Shown: positions 29,160 to 38,246, counted from the first letter of the stretch. The stretch is 64,000 nucleotides of DNA from JACQZU01 sp041908165 (GCA_041908165.1 JAYRFV010000123.1:5915-69914), one strand, 5' to 3'. The notes: generated from the sequence alone by a model not told the origin. Translations and numbers: made by a program.

Positions 29160-30737
29160 TCAGATGGCGCTGATCTCCAGGCTGGCGCTGACCCCCTGGC
29201 CCGGCGAGGAAGCGTAGGACAGGCCCCAGCCCTCCCGCTCGGCCACCTGGAACAGCAGGGACAGGCCCAGGCCCTGGCCCTCCCGCCTGAACCCCTCGCC
29301 GCCGGCGGCGCGGATGCGCATGAACGGCTTGCCGAGGGCGTCCAGCTGGGTGGCGTTGAGCCCGGGGCCCTGGTCGCCGACCCGGATGATGAACCGCTTG
29401 CGGCTGCGCCAGCTTTCCACGCTGACCGTGCCCTCGCCGTGGAAGAGGGCGTTCTCGATCAGGGTCTGCAGCGCCGAGCGCAGGGAGGTGAGGGCGGCCC
29501 GGCCGCTGTCCGGGGCGAGCCGGAGGTCGACGCTGCGGCCCTCGGCCTCGAACACCGGCTGGAGGTCGTCGACCACGGCGGCGATCCAGGCCGAGCTGAC
29601 CTCGCCCTCCGGGCTGGTCAGGTTGACCCCCCGGATCGCCTGGAGCCCGTTCTCGATCAGCCGGGTGAGGTCGTCGACCTCGTTGCCCAGCTTCATCAGC
29701 TCGGTCTCGCTCTCCTCCGGCCCCAGCCGGCCCAGGCGCAGGGAGTCGCAGCGGAACTTGAGGATCGCCAGCGGCGTCTTCAGGCTGTGGGTGAGGCTGG
29801 CCATCCGGTCGGCGGCGAGGATCGCCTTCTGCCGCACCCGGTTGCGGATCCAGAACCCGCCGAGCACCGACAGGGCCACCAGCGCGGCGACGCCGCGGGC
29901 CCCCCACAGGTGCCTCCGGTAGAACGTCCAGTAGTCCCTGATCTGCGACTGGAAGGGGATGCCCACCGGATCCCAACCTTCCCCGAAGGCGGTGCTCTTG
30001 GTGGCCAGCCGCACGATGCAGGTCACCAGCCGGCCGGGATCCGCCTGCAGGCGCGGTTCCGCGCCCCAGGGCTGGCGGGGCAGGTCGCCGCGGCTGGCGT
30101 CCTCGGTCCGCACCAGCCCCATGCGCATGCTGGGGCGGGCGCCGAGGGCGACCTTCAGGGCCCGCTCGACCTCCGGACTGCCGGGCCGCCAGCGCTTGAT
30201 CACCGTCCGCTCGTCGCCCAGGAGCACGACCGAGGCGACCTGGCCGAAGTCGGGGTCGATCGCCTTCGGCGGGTTCCAGTGCTGCTCGCTGGCCTGGGCC
30301 GCGAGGTCGACCCAGGTGCGATAGGCGGGGACCAGGGGCTCCGCGGGATCCGCGCGCCGCAGGCGGTCGCCATCGCGGACCCAGAGCAGGTCCGGTTCCC
30401 GGCGATCGACCAGGGCCACCAGCAGGGGCTGGGCGGCCAGGTAGCGGCGGACTTCGGGTTCGTCGCCCCGGCGCACCGAGGGGGCCGGGGGCAGGTTCTG
30501 CCAGTGCTTCTCGATGTCGAGCATGGCCAGCCAGTGCTGCTCGCCCCAGGCCGCCTCGGCCTCGAGGATGGCGCGGTCGGCCCATTCCTGGGGCGCTTTG
30601 TACAGCAGGTAGCCGAGCCCGGCCCCGCCCACCAGCACCAGCAGGGCCCCGAAGGGCATCAGCAGGCGGCGCAGGAAGCCCGGGCGGTCGCCCTTCGAGC
30701 GGCGCGGCCGGAAGCGGGTGACCCGGCGGGTGGCCAC
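29160..30737 (-). CDS. Membrane-bound sensor histidine kinase
   Basis: A 525-residue kinase with a basic N-terminus, a first membrane helix (LLMPFGALLVLVGGAGLGYLLY), a ~230-residue extracytoplasmic sensor of unknown fold, and a second helix (GVAALVALSVLGGFWI). It then has HisKA (MASLTHSLKTPLAILKF, phospho-acceptor His) and an ATPase domain (TLIENALFHG, DQGPGL, GQGLGLSLL). It is encoded 3 bases after nadA and before the OmpR-type regulator, with which it probably forms a two-component system. No sensor ligand can be inferred. Confidence 0.92.
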   Translation of the reverse strand: MATRRVTRFRPRRSKGDRPGFLRRLLMPFGALLVLVGGAGLGYLLYKAPQEWADRAILEAEAAWGEQHWLAMLDIEKHWQNLPPAPSVRRGDEPEVRRYLAAQPLLVALVDRREPDLLWVRDGDRLRRADPAEPLVPAYRTWVDLAAQASEQHWNPPKAIDPDFGQVASVVLLGDERTVIKRWRPGSPEVERALKVALGARPSMRMGLVRTEDASRGDLPRQPWGAEPRLQADPGRLVTCIVRLATKSTAFGEGWDPVGIPFQSQIRDYWTFYRRHLWGARGVAALVALSVLGGFWIRNRVRQKAILAADRMASLTHSLKTPLAILKFRCDSLRLGRLGPEESETELMKLGNEVDDLTRLIENGLQAIRGVNLTSPEGEVSSAWIAAVVDDLQPVFEAEGRSVDLRLAPDSGRAALTSLRSALQTLIENALFHGEGTVSVESWRSRKRFIIRVGDQGPGLNATQLDALGKPFMRIRAAGGEGFRREGQGLGLSLLFQVAEREGWGLSYASSPGQGVSASLEISAI

Positions 30738-30740
30738 CGG

Positions 30741-31712
30741 TCAGCCGAGGGCCAGCATGCGTTCCACCGGCCGCAGGGCGCGCTGGCGCAGGCCCTCCTC
30801 CAGGTGGATCGCCGGCTGCAGGTCGCGCAGGGAGAGGTACAGCTTCTCCACGCTGTTGAGCTTCATGTAGGGGCACAGGGAGCAGTTGCAGCCGCTGTCG
30901 GCGGGGATCGGGATCAGCTCCGCGTCCGGCCGGGCCTTGCGCATCTGGTGCAGGATCCCGGCCTCGGTGCCGACGATGAAGGTGCGGCCCGGGGCGTCCT
31001 GGACGTACCGGATCAGGGCGGCGGTGCTGCCGACGAAGTCGGCCATCTGCGAGACGGTGGCGTCGCACTCCGGGTGGACGATCACCTTCGCCTCCGGGTG
31101 CCGCGCCTGCAGGGCGGCGAGGCGTTTCGCGGTGAACTGCTCGTGGACGATGCAGAAACCCGGGAACAGCACCATGTCCCGGCCGGTCTGCCGCATCACC
31201 CAGCGGCCCAGGTGGCGGTCCGGGGCGAACACCACCGGCCGCTCCGGGGCGATGCTCTGCACCACCCGCACCGCATTGGAACTGGTGCAGATGATGTCGC
31301 TGAGGGCCTTCACCCCGGCGCTGCAGTTGATGTAGCTGACCACGGCGTGGCCGGGGTAGGCCTGCAGCCACTCGGCGAAGGCCGGGGCCGGGCAGCGGTC
31401 CGCCAGCGAGCAGCCGGCGTCCAGGTCGGGCACCACCACCGTTTTGGAAGGGTTGAGGATCTTGGCGGTCTCGGCCATGAAGTGGACGCCGCAGAAGGCG
31501 ATCACCTCCGCGTCGGTGCGGGCCGCGGCCTGGCTGAGCTGCAGGCTGTCGCCGACGAAATCCGCCAGGTCCTGGATCTCCGGCTCCTGGTAGTAGTGGG
31601 CGAGGATCACCGCCTTCCGTTCCCGCCGCAGCCGCTGGATCTCCGCCAGCAGGTCGAGGGCGGGGTCGATGCTGTCCAGGTCAGGAACGTAGGGGGCGGC
31701 GGGCGCGGTCAT
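30741..31712 (-). CDS. nadA: Quinolinate synthase A
   Basis: NadA condenses iminoaspartate with dihydroxyacetone phosphate to quinolinate in NAD synthesis, using a 4Fe-4S cluster. The 323-residue product has VILAHYYQEPEIQDLADFVGDS, the cysteine regions FCGVHFMAETAKIL and DAGCSLADRC, and the final NCSLCPYMKLNS. No nadB or nadC lies nearby. It is in a minus-strand group with an MFS gene and a small ORF upstream and the two-component genes downstream. Confidence 0.96.
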   Translation of the reverse strand: MTAPAAPYVPDLDSIDPALDLLAEIQRLRRERKAVILAHYYQEPEIQDLADFVGDSLQLSQAAARTDAEVIAFCGVHFMAETAKILNPSKTVVVPDLDAGCSLADRCPAPAFAEWLQAYPGHAVVSYINCSAGVKALSDIICTSSNAVRVVQSIAPERPVVFAPDRHLGRWVMRQTGRDMVLFPGFCIVHEQFTAKRLAALQARHPEAKVIVHPECDATVSQMADFVGSTAALIRYVQDAPGRTFIVGTEAGILHQMRKARPDAELIPIPADSGCNCSLCPYMKLNSVEKLYLSLRDLQPAIHLEEGLRQRALRPVERMLALG

Positions 31713-31721
31713 CGACCCAGT

Positions 31722-31916
31722 CTAGTCATCCGTACGCTGCCCGGACAGGAAGGCGCGGATCTTCCGGCCCGGACCCGGATCCAGGAAGGCGGCCCGGAAG
31801 GCGGTCCGCTCCCAGGCCAGGGCCGCGCCCGCCGGCAACCCGTCCTGGGCTTCCTGCGCCGCGGTCAGCAGGCGCAGCGCCCGTTCGGTGGCGGAGGCGT
31901 CGCGGGGATCAGCCAT
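31722..31916 (-). CDS. Small hypothetical protein, possibly a remnant of an enoyl-CoA hydratase C-terminus
   Basis: A 64-residue protein (MADPRDASATERALRLLTAAQ...). It overlaps the end of the MFS gene by 8 bases and stops 9 bases before the nadA start, spacing typical of a real operon gene. The segment ALAWERTAFRAAFLDPGPG followed by KIRAFLSGQR looks like the last helix of enoyl-CoA hydratase/isomerase proteins, where a family ending such as GMxAFLEKR is common. No active-site region is present. Function unknown. Confidence 0.5.
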   Translation of the reverse strand: MADPRDASATERALRLLTAAQEAQDGLPAGAALAWERTAFRAAFLDPGPGRKIRAFLSGQRTDD

Positions 31917-33111
31917 GGATCACGCTACCACCCGGGGCGGCCGGCCGGCGCACCCGCCAGAGGACAAGCAGGAGCGCGGCCGCGAGGGCGGTGGCGGCGG
32001 CGGCGAGGAAGGCGGCCCGGCTGCCGAAGCGGGTCATGAAGAGCCCCATCAGCGGGCTGGCGGCCAGGGCCCCGAGGGCGTGGGCCGACTGGAAGGCGCC
32101 GAACCCCGCCCCGCGCTCCCCGGCGGGCAGCAGGTCCGACAGCAGGGCCTTCTCCACGCCCTCGGTGAGGCCGTAGAAGGCCCCGTAGCCCAGCAGGGCC
32201 AGGGCGAAGGCGATGCCGCCGGACGCCGTTCCCATGACCGCATAGGCGACGGCGTAGACGCACCAGCCGGCGGCCAGGAACCGGACCCGGCCGAAACGGT
32301 CGGAGAGGCGGCCTGCAGGCACCGCCAGCAGTGCGGCCAGGCCGTTGAAGGCGAGGAACAGCAGGAGGATCGCGGGGAAGCCGAAGCCGGCCTCGCGGGC
32401 CTTGAGCACCAGGAAGGCGTCGCTGGAATTGGCCAGGGCGAACAGCAGGACGATGCCCAGGTAGGACCGCGCGCGGGCCGGGACGGCGAACCCCAGGCGC
32501 AGCGGGACCGTGGTCGCCCGGGGCACCGGCGGCACCGCGAGCAGCAGCAGGGCCACGGCCCCCAGGCCGAGCGGCAGGGCGATCCACGCCAGCCGGTGGA
32601 AATCCCGGGGGCCCAGGCCTTCTCCCCCTCCGAGCAGGAGCACCAGGGTGATGCCGGCCATGGCGCCGAGGGTGTCCAGGAACCGGGTGAGGCCGAAGTC
32701 GCGTCCGGCCCGCCCGGCCGCCGCGGCGTCGGCCACCATGGCGTCCCGGGGCGCACCGCGCAGGCCCTTGCCGATCCGGTCGGCGACCCGGGCGAGCCCG
32801 GCCAGGGCCGGGGTGAGGGGACCCAGGTACAGGGCGCGGGCCGCCACCGACAGGGCGTAGCCGAGCACCACCAGGGGCTTCCGGCTGGGCAGGCGGTCGG
32901 ACAGCCAGCCGCTGAACCCCTTGAGCAGGATCGCGGCGCCCTCGGCGAGGCCCTCGATGAACCCCACCACCGCGGCCGGCGCGCCCAAGGTGCCGGTCAG
33001 GACCAGCGGCAGGGCCCGGGCCAGGACCTCGCCGGAGGCATCGTTCAGGAAGGACACCCAGCCGAGGCGGGCAGCCACGGGGGGGGTGGTCGGGGGGGAC
33101 GGAACCGGCAT
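31909..33111 (-). CDS. Major facilitator superfamily transporter
   Basis: A 400-residue membrane protein with about 12 hydrophobic segments. The loop motif WLSDRLPSRKPLVVLGYAL (helix 2-3) and its second-half repeat AGRLSDRFGRVRFLAAG are classic MFS signatures, and RIGKGLRGAPRDAMVADA is shared with a subgroup of uncharacterised exporters. The substrate is unknown. It is probably the first gene of the minus-strand group leading to nadA, and is divergent from the FadL-like gene. Confidence 0.88.
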   Translation of the reverse strand: MPVPSPPTTPPVAARLGWVSFLNDASGEVLARALPLVLTGTLGAPAAVVGFIEGLAEGAAILLKGFSGWLSDRLPSRKPLVVLGYALSVAARALYLGPLTPALAGLARVADRIGKGLRGAPRDAMVADAAAAGRAGRDFGLTRFLDTLGAMAGITLVLLLGGGEGLGPRDFHRLAWIALPLGLGAVALLLLAVPPVPRATTVPLRLGFAVPARARSYLGIVLLFALANSSDAFLVLKAREAGFGFPAILLLFLAFNGLAALLAVPAGRLSDRFGRVRFLAAGWCVYAVAYAVMGTASGGIAFALALLGYGAFYGLTEGVEKALLSDLLPAGERGAGFGAFQSAHALGALAASPLMGLFMTRFGSRAAFLAAAATALAAALLLVLWRVRRPAAPGGSVIHG

Positions 33112-33284
33112 GGCTCCCAGGTTACTGCCTCCGTCCGGCCCGGCACCCGGCGGCGGCCACCCCCGGCGCGGCGGTCCTCACCCCTTGGTGGATCGAGGAC
33201 TCTCGGCGATCCTGGGGGTTCGCGTTGAACTTCGGGCGGGCTTCCGCCACTCCAAGGAGGCGGGCCCGGATGGGAGGATTGGGA

Positions 33285-34652
33285 ATGGTTCGAGGATCGT
33301 TTGCACGGGGAGGCGCCCTGCTGCTGGGCCTTGCCGCCACCCGCCTGGGCGCGCAGAGCCTGGCCCTGCCCGCGTCGGACCCGGTCGGCATCGGCCGGGG
33401 CGGGGCGGGCGTCGCCTTCGGCCGCAGCCTGGAGGCCAGCGCCCTGAACCCGGCCCTCCTGGCCACCCTGGACGACCGCCGGTCCGCCTATGTCGCCGGC
33501 GGGATGGAACTCGAGTCGGGGCAGCTCACCCTGCAGTCGAACCAGCGGACGCTGTTCTCCACCGACCGCAACCGGTTCGTGCCCGCCCTCGGAGCCGCCT
33601 GGAGGGCCGGCGGCCGGGTGGTGTTCGGGCTGGTCCTGGACACGCCCTTCTCCCGGCACCAGCAGGTCCCGATGGAATCGACCTCGCGGTTCCTGGGCGA
33701 CCACCTGGCCCTGCGGGCCGACCGGATCCAGCTCCAGGCCGGGTACAAGCTCTCCGACCGGTTTTCGATCGGCCTCGGGGTCGGCGCTGCCCGCCTGACC
33801 TACGAATCCACCTCGACCTTCAGGGCCCAGGTGCCCCTGGATCCCTCCCAGGTCCTCTCGACCGGCAACCCCTCCCAGGGCCTGGTCGAAACCGGCCTTC
33901 GCCAGTCCGGCTCGGGGACGTCCCCGGCCTTCTCCGCGGGCTTCCGCTTCGCCATCAACCCCCGGTGGACCGTCGGCGGAGCCGTCCAGGGCCCGCTGAA
34001 GGCCTCCCTGGGCCTGACCGCCGAGATGGACGGCCGCGCCCCTGCGGTCTACGCCAACGACGGCTACGGCGCCCCCAACCAGGGCACCGCCGCCGCCGCG
34101 GCCCAGCTGCTCGGCCGGCTGTCGGCCAGGCCCGGGAGCGGAGACCTGCAGCTGCCCTGGAGGGCCACGGTGGGCGTCCGCCAGCGGGTCAACCAGCTGT
34201 TCACCTGGGAGTTCGACCTGCGCTACCTGGGCTCCGGCCAGCTGCAGGTCCCCTCTGCGGCCCGGCTGTCGACCCCGAGCGGGCTGGTGGAGGCGCCCGA
34301 ACTGGCCGTCGAGGCCCACAGCAGCTCGGGGATGACCCTCATGGGCGAGCTGTCCCTGGACAAGCGCTGGACGGTCCGCGCGGCCGCCAGCGTCGAGCAG
34401 GGCTGGCGGGCCGAACCGTCGGTCTCGCCCCTGATGGGCGGAGCCAAGACCGCCGCCTTCTCCGCCGGGTTCGGCTTCCGGATGCTGGGCGGCGAGCTGA
34501 TCGGCGGCTACCAGTTCCGCCAGTCCAAGGACATCGATTCGCCCTCCATCGACGGCGTCTGGAGCCGCCTGGGCTACCACGCCACCGGCACCACCACCCG
34601 CATCGAAGGGATGGGCCACCTCTGGAGCCTCGGCTTCCGCCGGAGCTTCTGA
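33285..34652 (+). CDS. Outer-membrane transport protein, OmpP1/FadL family
   Basis: A 455-residue outer-membrane barrel of the long-chain fatty acid/hydrocarbon transporter type. The signal peptide MVRGSFARGGALLLGLAATRLGA is followed by the conserved N-terminal hatch-like region (DPVGIGRGGAGVAFGRSLEASALNPALLA) and alternating beta strands ending in aromatic SLGFRRSF. The ATG at 33285 is preceded by GGAGG 7 bases upstream. The ATG at 33270 also has AAGGAGG before it and would only lengthen the signal peptide. Substrate unknown. Confidence 0.85.
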   Translation: MVRGSFARGGALLLGLAATRLGAQSLALPASDPVGIGRGGAGVAFGRSLEASALNPALLATLDDRRSAYVAGGMELESGQLTLQSNQRTLFSTDRNRFVPALGAAWRAGGRVVFGLVLDTPFSRHQQVPMESTSRFLGDHLALRADRIQLQAGYKLSDRFSIGLGVGAARLTYESTSTFRAQVPLDPSQVLSTGNPSQGLVETGLRQSGSGTSPAFSAGFRFAINPRWTVGGAVQGPLKASLGLTAEMDGRAPAVYANDGYGAPNQGTAAAAAQLLGRLSARPGSGDLQLPWRATVGVRQRVNQLFTWEFDLRYLGSGQLQVPSAARLSTPSGLVEAPELAVEAHSSSGMTLMGELSLDKRWTVRAAASVEQGWRAEPSVSPLMGGAKTAAFSAGFGFRMLGGELIGGYQFRQSKDIDSPSIDGVWSRLGYHATGTTTRIEGMGHLWSLGFRRSF

Positions 34653-34672
34653 GGCCACCGGGGAGGCCGGCC

Positions 34673-35395
34673 ATGCGATTCCTCGGACCCCACGCCTGCC
34701 GGGAGGCGCTGGAGCGCGGCGAACTGCAGGTGCTGCGGATCTCCCCACAGGCCTGGGGCCGGGCCACGGAACTGCGCGAGGCGGCCCGGGCGCAGGGCGT
34801 GGTGGTGCACCGCGAGCCGGTTGACGGCCTCGACCGCCGGGCCGAGGGCCAGCGCCACCAGGGCTGCCTCGGCGAAGGCAGCGGCATCGACCTGTCCCCG
34901 CTCGAGGCGCTGCTGGCGCTGCCCGCGGCGAAGGGCGCGGCCCCGCTGGTGCTGGCCCTGGACGGCGTCACCGATCCGCACAACTTCGGCGCCATTCTCC
35001 GTTCCGCCGCCGCCGCCGGCGCCGACGGCGTGCTCTTCCCCGAGCGGCGCTCCGCCCAGCCCAACGACGTCGTGAACCGGGCCAGCGCCGGCACCGCCGG
35101 GAGGGTCCCGCTGGTCCGCGCAGTCAATCTCGGCCGCGCCCTCGACGCCCTCAAGGAGGCCGGGTTCTGGATCTACGGGCTCGACGGCGGGAACGGGAGC
35201 CGCACCTACCTGGACGAGCGCTTCGAGGGCCCCACCGTCCTGGTGCTGGGTTCCGAAGGGGAGGGCCTGCACGCCAAGATCCGCGAACGCTGCGACCAGC
35301 TGGTCCGGATCCCCATGCCCGGCGGGACGGAGAGCCTCAACGTCTCGGCCGCGGCGGCCGTGGTGCTGTTCCGCGTGCTGGCGGTGCGCGCCTGA
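34673..35395 (+). CDS. rlmB: TrmH/SpoU-family rRNA 2'-O-methyltransferase (RlmB type)
   Basis: A 240-residue knotted SPOUT methyltransferase. An N-terminal substrate-binding region (FLGPHACREALERG) precedes the catalytic domain with the three SpoU motifs: LDGVTDPHNFGAILRSAAAAGADG, VLVLGSEGEGL and IPMPGGTESLNVSAAAAVVLF. RlmB methylates G2251 of 23S rRNA in E. coli; the precise target here is inferred from similarity. The ATG at 34673 follows GGGGAGG. It lies 20 bases after the FadL-like gene, in front of the tRNA/tuf cluster. Confidence 0.88.
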   Translation: MRFLGPHACREALERGELQVLRISPQAWGRATELREAARAQGVVVHREPVDGLDRRAEGQRHQGCLGEGSGIDLSPLEALLALPAAKGAAPLVLALDGVTDPHNFGAILRSAAAAGADGVLFPERRSAQPNDVVNRASAGTAGRVPLVRAVNLGRALDALKEAGFWIYGLDGGNGSRTYLDERFEGPTVLVLGSEGEGLHAKIRERCDQLVRIPMPGGTESLNVSAAAAVVLFRVLAVRA

Positions 35396-35419
35396 TCCCC
35401 GGCTCCCTCGACTTTCCGC

Positions 35420-35448
35420 TTGTGGACCTCTCCTCGCCGTGATACTTT
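35420..35448 (+). promoter_or_regulatory. Possible promoter for the tRNA-tuf cluster
   Basis: TTGTGG (35420-35425) and TACTTT (35443-35448) are 17 bases apart, about 59 bases before tRNA-Tyr. GATACT (35441-35446) is an alternative -10. The match is moderate. Confidence 0.4.
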
Positions 35449-35506
35449 TGCAATTCCCTGTCAGGAAAGCCCTGCCTCGCAGCGCCCACCTGATAAGGAT
35501 CCGTTC

Positions 35507-35593
35507 GCCGAGATGGCCGAGTGGTTAATGGCAGCAGACTGTAAATCTGCCGCGCAACGCGCTTCGGAGGTTCGAATCCTTCTCTCGGCACCA
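35507..35593 (+). tRNA. tRNA-Tyr (GTA)
   Basis: Acceptor stem GCCGAGA (35507-35513) pairs with TCTCGGC (35583-35589), followed by an encoded ACCA. Anticodon GTA is at 35541-35543. The long variable arm is typical of class II tRNA-Tyr. First of three tRNAs before tuf. Confidence 0.97.
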
Positions 35594-35621
35594 GTTCTTT
35601 CGAGGAAGACTGGATGATCAA

Positions 35622-35697
<76 letters not shown>

Positions 35698-35719
35698 CCT
35701 CGACAACGAGCAGTGACAC

Positions 35720-35794
<75 letters not shown>

Positions 35795-35848
35795 CCTCGC
35801 ACACACCAACCCGATCCCCATTTATCCCTTCATCTCCAGGAGGCACTC

Positions 35849-37048
35849 GTGGCCAAAGAGAAGTTCGACCGCTCCAAGCCCCACGTGAACATCGGCACCA
35901 TCGGCCACGTGGACCACGGCAAAACCACCCTGACCGCCGCCATCACGTTCATCCTCGCCAAGAAGTTCGGCGGCGAGACCAAGAGCTACGAGCAGATCGA
36001 CTCCGCGCCCGAGGAGAAGGCGCGCGGGATCACCATCAACACCGCCCACGTCGAGTACCAGACCAACACGCGCCACTACGCGCACGTGGACTGCCCGGGC
36101 CACGCCGACTACGTGAAGAACATGATCACCGGCGCGGCGCAGATGGACGGCGCCATCCTGGTGGTGGCCGCCACCGACGGCCCGATGCCGCAGACCCGCG
36201 AGCACATCCTCCTGGCCCGCCAGGTCGGCGTGCCGGCGATGGTCGTGTACATGAACAAGACCGACATCGCCGACCCCGAGCTCACCGAGCTGGTCGAGAT
36301 GGAGATCCGCGACCTGCTCAAGCAGTACCAGTTCCCCGGCGACGAGATCCCCATCGTGAAGGGCTCCGCCCGCCAGGCGATGGAGGCCGCGGTGGCCGGC
36401 AACATCGACGCCGCCGAGTGCTCCAGCATCTATGAGCTGATGGACGCCGTCGACAGCTACATCCCGACCCCCAGCCGCGCCGTCGACAAGCCGTTCATCA
36501 TGCCGATCGAGGACGTGTTCACCATCACCGGACGCGGCACCGTCGTGACCGGCCGCATCGAGCAGGGCGTGGTCAAGGTCGGCGAGGAGATCGAGATCGT
36601 CGGCATCAAGGAGACCGTCAAGAAGGTCGTGACCGGCGTCGAGATGTTCCGCAAGCAGCTGGACCAGGGCCAGGCCGGCGACAACGCGGGCATCCTGCTC
36701 CGCGGCATCGACCGCAAGGACGTGGAGCGCGGCCAGGTGCTGGCCAAGCCCGGCAGCATCACCCCGCACACCAAGTTCACCGCCCAGGTCTACGTCCTGA
36801 CCAAGGAGGAGGGCGGCCGGCACACCCCGTTCTTCAACAAGTACCGCCCGCAGTTCTACTTCCGCACCACCGACGTGACCGGCTCCATCGAGCTCGAGGC
36901 CGGCCGCGAGATGGTGATGCCGGGCGACAACGTCACCCTGACGGTCGAGCTGATCCAGCCCATCGCCATGGACAAGGGCCTCAAGTTCGCCATCCGCGAA
37001 GGCGGCCGCACCGTCGGCGCCGGCAACGTCAGCGACATCATCGCCTGA
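35849..37048 (+). CDS. tuf: Elongation factor Tu (GTG start)
   Basis: EF-Tu delivers aminoacyl-tRNA to the ribosome. The 399-residue product has G1 GHVDHGKT, switch II DCPGHADY, G4 NKTD and the C-terminal tRNA-binding domains. The only family-like start is GTG at 35849 (V/M-AKEKFDRSKPHVNIGT), with GGAGG at 35839-35843. An ATG further upstream would run through tRNA-Thr. The product carries KTDIADPELTELVEME, with no insertion. It belongs to the tRNA-tuf-rpmG-secE-nusG-rplKAJL-rpoBC block. Confidence 0.97.
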   Translation: MAKEKFDRSKPHVNIGTIGHVDHGKTTLTAAITFILAKKFGGETKSYEQIDSAPEEKARGITINTAHVEYQTNTRHYAHVDCPGHADYVKNMITGAAQMDGAILVVAATDGPMPQTREHILLARQVGVPAMVVYMNKTDIADPELTELVEMEIRDLLKQYQFPGDEIPIVKGSARQAMEAAVAGNIDAAECSSIYELMDAVDSYIPTPSRAVDKPFIMPIEDVFTITGRGTVVTGRIEQGVVKVGEEIEIVGIKETVKKVVTGVEMFRKQLDQGQAGDNAGILLRGIDRKDVERGQVLAKPGSITPHTKFTAQVYVLTKEEGGRHTPFFNKYRPQFYFRTTDVTGSIELEAGREMVMPGDNVTLTVELIQPIAMDKGLKFAIREGGRTVGAGNVSDIIA

Positions 37049-37077
37049 CGCGCCCTCCGGGCTGAAAGGAGCATCAC

Positions 37078-37227
37078 ATGCGCGACATCGTCCACCTGCA
37101 GTGCACCGACTGCAAGCGCAAGAACTACAGCACCACCAAGAACAAGCGGACCACCACCGGGAAGCTCGAGTTCAAGAAGTTCTGCCGCTTCTGCGGGCAC
37201 CACACGGCGCATCGCGAAGCCAAGTGA
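37078..37227 (+). CDS. rpmG: 50S ribosomal protein L33
   Basis: A 49-residue ribosomal protein, beginning MRDIVHLQCTDCKRKNYSTT and ending FCRFCGHHTAHREAK. It is the zinc-binding (C+) form, with two CxxC pairs (CTDC, CRFC). The ATG at 37078 follows GAAAGGAG. It lies between tuf and tRNA-Trp as in many bacteria. Confidence 0.95.
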   Translation: MRDIVHLQCTDCKRKNYSTTKNKRTTTGKLEFKKFCRFCGHHTAHREAK

Positions 37228-37234
37228 ACACCTT

Positions 37235-37264
37235 CCGGCCGGCGGAATCTACCCCGCCGGCCGG
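37235..37264 (+). terminator. Strong hairpin between rpmG and tRNA-Trp
   Basis: CCGGCCGGCGG (37235-37245) and CCGCCGGCCGG (37254-37264) form a perfect 11-bp stem with an 8-base loop. No T-run follows, so it may be a processing or mRNA-stability hairpin rather than an intrinsic terminator. Confidence 0.5.
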
Positions 37265-37274
37265 GGGCCACGCT

Positions 37275-37350
37275 AGGGGAGTAGCTCAGCTGGTAGAGCA
37301 GCGGACTCCAAATCCGCAGGTCGCGGGTTCGAACCCTGTCTCCCCTGCCA
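37275..37350 (+). tRNA. tRNA-Trp (CCA)
   Basis: Acceptor stem AGGGGAG (37275-37281) pairs with CTCCCCT (37340-37346), followed by G discriminator and encoded CCA. Anticodon CCA is at 37318-37320. Confidence 0.97.
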
Positions 37351-37359
37351 CTTCCTGAC

Positions 37360-37393
37360 CTGGCCCCGGCGACCCTGCTGGGGCCAGTTTTTC
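37360..37393 (+). terminator. Rho-independent terminator between tRNA-Trp and secE
   Basis: CTGGCCCC (37360-37367) pairs with GGGGCCAG (37380-37387), followed by TTTTTC. It would partly separate tRNA-tuf-rpmG-tRNA transcription from secE-nusG. Confidence 0.75.
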
Positions 37394-37409
37394 GAACCGA
37401 GGTACGTCC

Positions 37410-37601
37410 GTGATTGGCGCCATCAAGCACCAGACCAAGGAACTCCTGGCCGAGCTGAGCCGGGTGGACTGGCCCAGCAAGGACAAGGTCATGTCCTCCA
37501 CCTGGTCCATCGTGATCGTGTCCGTGTTCGTCGGGTTCTTCCTCTGGGGCTCCGACATGGCCATCTCCTACCTCATGAAGTTCCTGCTGCCCGGCCACTG
37601 A
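37410..37601 (+). CDS. secE: Preprotein translocase subunit SecE (GTG start)
   Basis: SecE is the clamp subunit of the SecYEG channel. The 63-residue product has the amphipathic helix ELLAELSRVDWPSKDKV and one transmembrane segment (STWSIVIVSVFVGFFLWG), the single-span form common outside enterobacteria. The GTG at 37410 is preceded by GAGGTACGTCC. It precedes nusG by 9 bases. Confidence 0.94.
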   Translation: MIGAIKHQTKELLAELSRVDWPSKDKVMSSTWSIVIVSVFVGFFLWGSDMAISYLMKFLLPGH

Positions 37602-37610
37602 GGAGGGACC

Positions 37611-38246
37611 ATGACCGACCTCGACGAATCCACCGAAGCCCTCGCCGCCGGCTCCGCGCTCCCGCTCAACCGGATGGCCTGGTTCATCATCCACACCTAC
37701 TCCGGCTACGAGGCCAAGGTGATGGAGAGCCTGCGCCAGCGGATCAAGATGGAGGGCCGGCAGGACCACTTCGGCGACATCCAGATCCCCGAGGAGACCT
37801 ACGAGGAGATGAAGGTCGACGCCAAGTCCGGCAAGAAGGAGCGCGTCCTCAAGAAGCGCAAGTCCTTCCCGGGCTACATCCTGGTGCAGATCGCCGTGAA
37901 CCGGAAGGAGAACGGCGACGAGATGGAGGACACCGACTGGCACCTGGTGCGCAACACGCCGAAGGTGACCTCCTTCGTCGGCGCCAACAAGAAGCGGCCG
38001 ACGCCGCTCACCGACGACGAAGTGCGCCAGATCATGAACCACCAGGAGGAGACCCAGGAGAAGCCCAAGCCGAAGTACCACTTCGAGAAGGGCGAGAAGG
38101 TCCGGATCGTCGACGGCCCCTTCGCCAACTTCGAGGGCGACGTCGAGGAGGTCCACGAGGAGCGCTCCACGATCAAGGTCATGGTCACGGTCTTCGGCCG
38201 CTCCACCCCGGTGGAACTGGACTTCATCCAGGTGGAGAAGAGGTAG
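37611..38246 (+). CDS. nusG: Transcription termination/antitermination factor NusG
   Basis: NusG couples RNA polymerase to Rho and the ribosome. The 211-residue product has an N-terminal NGN domain (WFIIHTYSGYEAKVMESLRQRI, KSFPGYILVQ, WHLVRNTPKVTSFVG) and a C-terminal KOW domain (EKGEKVRIVDGPFANFEGDVEEVH). It carries a short acidic N-terminal extension and a charged insertion (KKERVLKKRK region). It is coupled to secE and followed by a terminator. Confidence 0.96.
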   Translation: MTDLDESTEALAAGSALPLNRMAWFIIHTYSGYEAKVMESLRQRIKMEGRQDHFGDIQIPEETYEEMKVDAKSGKKERVLKKRKSFPGYILVQIAVNRKENGDEMEDTDWHLVRNTPKVTSFVGANKKRPTPLTDDEVRQIMNHQEETQEKPKPKYHFEKGEKVRIVDGPFANFEGDVEEVHEERSTIKVMVTVFGRSTPVELDFIQVEKR

